From: Flavobacterium sp.
GTDB lineage: Bacteria > Bacteroidota > Bacteroidia > Flavobacteriales > Flavobacteriaceae
Direction of reading: 5' to 3'
Assembly (NCBI GenBank): GCA_018883065.1
Contig: VEQT01000003.1
Span: 1 to 64,000, forward strand
Length of the DNA: 64,000 bases
Below the pieces are notes generated by a model. That model was not told the DNA's origin. It saw nothing but the letters and a program-made list of their open reading frames with translations, and did not search any database. The translations under genes and the position numbers were made by a program. Below, in pieces: positions 61,669 to 64,000 of this stretch. How positions within the stretch are numbered: position 1 is the stretch's first letter; each line of letters starts with the position of its first letter.

Positions 61669-62217
61669 ATGACCGCACTAGAAACAATCTCCTTATCCGG
61701 GCGTAAAAAACAAGTTTCCAACAAGGAAATGACTTTTTTGGAACGCCTGTATTTGATTGCCATAATTAAAGGTTTATGGATTACCATCAAGCATTTATTT
61801 ACCCGAAAAGTAACCATACAATATCCTGAGCAAGTACGTGAAATGAGTCCAGTATATCGCGGGCAGCACATGCTTAAGCGCGACGAACTAGGTCGTGAAA
61901 ACTGTACGGCTTGTGGATTGTGTGCGCTGTCTTGTCCGGCCGAAGCGATTACTATGAAGGCTGCCGAACGTAAAAAAGGCGAAGAACTGTTGTACCGCGA
62001 AGAGAAATACGCCGAAATCTATGAGATTAATATGTTGCGTTGTATTTTTTGTGGGTTGTGCGAAGAAGCGTGTCCAAAAGATGCCATTTATTTAACTACT
62101 TCAAAAGTGTTGGTTCCGGCTAGCTATGACCGCGAAGATTTTATTTTCGGAAAAGACAAATTAGTCATGCCGTTGGATATCGCCATGAAAAACGCTCAAC
62201 TTAAAAACGCCAACTAA
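61669..62217 (+). CDS. nuoI: NADH-quinone oxidoreductase subunit I
   Basis: The TYKY-type subunit with two 4Fe-4S clusters (N6a, N6b) feeding cluster N2. The 182-residue protein has the two ferredoxin motifs NCTACGLCALSCPAEAI (about residues 79-95) and CIFCGLCEEACPKDAI (about 125-140). It starts 38 bases after nuoH, and its stop codon shares one base with the nuoJ ATG. Confidence 0.97.
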   Translation: MTALETISLSGRKKQVSNKEMTFLERLYLIAIIKGLWITIKHLFTRKVTIQYPEQVREMSPVYRGQHMLKRDELGRENCTACGLCALSCPAEAITMKAAERKKGEELLYREEKYAEIYEINMLRCIFCGLCEEACPKDAIYLTTSKVLVPASYDREDFIFGKDKLVMPLDIAMKNAQLKNAN

Positions 62218-62729
62218 TGACTACATTTTTACTCTTATTTAGCGTGTTATCGGCCATTACTTTAGCGACGGCATTTTTAACCATCTTTACTAAAAACCCA
62301 ATTCACAGCGCCATTTATTTGGTAATCTGTTTTTCCTCCATTACCGGACATTATTTATTGCTCAACGCTCAATTTTTGGGTATTGTAAACTTTATTGTCT
62401 ACACCGGTGCCATCATGGTTTTGTTTTTATTTACCTTGATGTTGATGAACCTGAACAAAGAAGACGAAGTACATAAACCACGCGTGACCCGTTTGGCAGC
62501 TGTGGTATTATTTTGTGTGATGTGTTTGGTGTTGTTGGCCATTTTCATCAATTCCAAACCCATTGTAGGCGATTATGATTCAACAGGTGAAGATTACCAA
62601 TCGACCAAAGTATTGGGCAATGTTCTCCTAAACGAATACATGCTTCCATTTGAATACGTTTCTATTTTGTTGTTAGTAGCCATGATCGGCGTAGTGTTGT
62701 TGTCTAAAAAAGAAAAATCAGGAAAGTAA
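62217..62729 (+). CDS. nuoJ: NADH-quinone oxidoreductase subunit J
   Basis: A membrane subunit of 170 residues with five hydrophobic helices. It contains [13 protein letters not shown] and the conserved [18 protein letters not shown] pi-bulge helix region (about residues 57-75). Its ATG overlaps the nuoI stop as TAATG. Confidence 0.96.
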   Translation: MTTFLLLFSVLSAITLATAFLTIFTKNPIHSAIYLVICFSSITGHYLLLNAQFLGIVNFIVYTGAIMVLFLFTLMLMNLNKEDEVHKPRVTRLAAVVLFCVMCLVLLAIFINSKPIVGDYDSTGEDYQSTKVLGNVLLNEYMLPFEYVSILLLVAMIGVVLLSKKEKSGK

Positions 62730-62730
62730 T

Positions 62731-63051
62731 ATGAATAATATCTTGAATCAAATCGGAATCGAGAACTACATATTTTTATGTGTGATCTTGTTCTGTATAG
62801 GGGTGTTTGGTGTGCTGTATCGCCGAAATGCCATCATTGTTTTTATGTCGATAGAAATCATGTTAAACGCCGTGAATTTGCTTTTTGTAGCTTTTTCAAC
62901 CTATCACCAAGATGCAGAAGGCCAGGTATTTGTGTTCTTCTCCATGGCAGTAGCAGCTGCCGAAGTTGCTGTAGGATTGGCTATTTTGGTGTCGATATTC
63001 CGAAACTTGGGCTCAATTGACATTGACAATTTAAAAAATTTAAAAGGATAA
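62731..63051 (+). CDS. nuoK: NADH-quinone oxidoreductase subunit K
   Basis: A small antiporter-like membrane subunit of 106 residues with three helices. It has the two buried glutamates typical of the family, in [17 protein letters not shown] and in [15 protein letters not shown]. It lies one base after nuoJ and six bases before nuoL. Confidence 0.96.
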   Translation: MNNILNQIGIENYIFLCVILFCIGVFGVLYRRNAIIVFMSIEIMLNAVNLLFVAFSTYHQDAEGQVFVFFSMAVAAAEVAVGLAILVSIFRNLGSIDIDNLKNLKG

Positions 63052-63057
63052 TTTTCT

Positions 63058-64000
63058 ATGGATACTTCATTAGCCTTAGTACTAGTATTAGCTCCTTTCA
63101 TCGGATTTTTACTCAATGTTTTTTTTGGAAAACAGCTCGGTAAAACCGCTTCGGGTGTGTTAGGAACCCTAGCTGTAGTTGCCTCTTTTGTGGCAGCATT
63201 GTTGTTTTTTATCGAACTTCAATCTACCGGAAAATCAACTTCAATTGATCTTTTTGACTGGATTCAGTTGCAGTCGTTTCCTATCCATTTTGGTTTCTTA
63301 TTTGATCAGTTGTCTATTTTGTGGTTGCTATTTGTAACCGGAATTGGCTCGTTAATCCATTTGTATTCTATTAGCTACATGCACGATGACGAGAACATGC
63401 ACAAATTCTTTGCCTATTTAAATCTCTTTGTGTTTTTTATGATCACCTTGGTGGTGGGCAGTAATTTAGTAGTGATGTTCATCGGTTGGGAAGGCGTGGG
63501 CCTATGCTCGTACTTGCTCATTGGTTTTTGGCATAGCAATCAAGACTACAATGACGCAGCCAAAAAGGCATTTATCATGAACCGTATCGGAGATTTAGGC
63601 TTATTGATTGGGATATTTATCTTGGGCGCTATGTTTTCAACTCTCGATTTTGCTGGCTTACAAACGGCCTTAGCTGGTGGAACTCCTTCTACTTTATTAT
63701 CCCTTGCAGCCTTGGCTTTATTCATTGGTGCCTGCGGAAAATCAGCGCAAGTACCACTGTATACTTGGTTACCTGACGCCATGGCAGGTCCAACACCCGT
63801 TTCGGCATTAATTCACGCGGCTACCATGGTTACCGCAGGGATTTTTATGGTAACCCGTATGCACTTCTTGTTTGATTTAACGCCCGAAGTACAAACGGTT
63901 ATTGCTATAGTAGGTGCAGCAACCGCACTTTTGGCGGCTACGATTGGCTTATTCCAAAACGACATCAAAAAAGTATTGGCTTATTCTACGGTTTCTCAAT
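63058..64000 (+). CDS. nuoL: NADH-quinone oxidoreductase subunit L, 3' end outside window
   Basis: A large Mrp-antiporter-like proton-pumping subunit. The ATG at 63058 follows nuoK by six bases, and the frame is open to the window edge, giving 314 residues. Visible landmarks are FLFDQLSILWLLFVTG, SYMHDDENMHKFFAYLNLF, FIGWEGVGLCSYLLIGFW (with the key glutamate near residue 144), KSAQVPLYTWLPDAMAGPTP, and SALIHAATMVTAGIF with the following histidine region. nuoM and nuoN presumably follow beyond the window. Confidence 0.96.
   Translation, partial: MDTSLALVLVLAPFIGFLLNVFFGKQLGKTASGVLGTLAVVASFVAALLFFIELQSTGKSTSIDLFDWIQLQSFPIHFGFLFDQLSILWLLFVTGIGSLIHLYSISYMHDDENMHKFFAYLNLFVFFMITLVVGSNLVVMFIGWEGVGLCSYLLIGFWHSNQDYNDAAKKAFIMNRIGDLGLLIGIFILGAMFSTLDFAGLQTALAGGTPSTLLSLAALALFIGACGKSAQVPLYTWLPDAMAGPTPVSALIHAATMVTAGIFMVTRMHFLFDLTPEVQTVIAIVGAATALLAATIGLFQNDIKKVLAYSTVSQ

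Overview
The window is chromosomal DNA of a member of the Bacteroidetes, most probably a Flavobacterium-like Flavobacteriaceae. The signs are: several large secreted proteins with type IX secretion (T9SS) C-terminal sorting domains; TonB-dependent receptors with carboxypeptidase-regulatory-like N-domains; a DUF4270 lipoprotein; a split complex I operon with a short NuoG; an isolated atpD-atpC pair; and promoters of the TTG-N19-TAnnTTTG type. No rRNA, tRNA, prophage, insertion sequence or CRISPR array was seen. No gene-free gap exceeds 300 bases.

Layout. 1-3.5 kb (+): the 3' part of a class A penicillin-binding protein and the two subunits of a 3-oxoacid CoA-transferase. 3.5-5.3 kb (-): a two-domain acyltransferase of the OlsF type (aminolipid synthesis). 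5.4-7.2 kb (+): exonuclease III and an OmpA-like lipoprotein. 7.2-14.0 kb (-): a TonB-dependent receptor and a repeat-rich T9SS beta-helix surface protein. 14.2-21.0 kb (-): panC-panD-flippase-like membrane protein-esterase-like protein-radA-GT51 transglycosylase, tightly packed. 21.1-25.4 kb (+): a glycogen-synthase-like N-domain protein, DUF4270 lipoprotein and glmS. 25.6-30.0 kb (+): TonB receptor plus SGNH lipoprotein. 30.2-32.1 kb (+): atpD-atpC. 32.1-36.7 kb (+): a putative structured RNA, then bioF-bioD-bioA and a ketosynthase. 36.7-37.2 kb (-): recX. 37.3-47.3 kb (+): two giant paralogous T9SS proteins. 47.3-49.4 kb (-): bioB and ribF. 49.5-54.5 kb (+): a T9SS metalloprotease, aspS and a cold-shock protein. 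54.7-64.0 kb (+): nuoA to nuoL, the last cut by the window edge.

The metabolic genes cover vitamin supply (pantothenate, biotin, FAD), envelope building (PBP, GlmS, transglycosylase, aminolipid) and respiration (complex I, ATP synthase catalytic subunits). The most unusual structure is a set of short period-7 tandem repeats scattered between and inside genes: atpD/atpC, inside bioF, inside bioD, bioD/bioA and nuoF/nuoG. They resemble the short tandemly repeated heptanucleotides known from cyanobacteria and appear to add residues to two biotin enzymes. Other points of interest are an AsmA-like/GT51 fusion, an esterase-like protein with Asp where the nucleophile Ser should be, a glycogen-synthase-like protein without its second domain, and a ketosynthase in the biotin cluster that may help make the pimeloyl chain.
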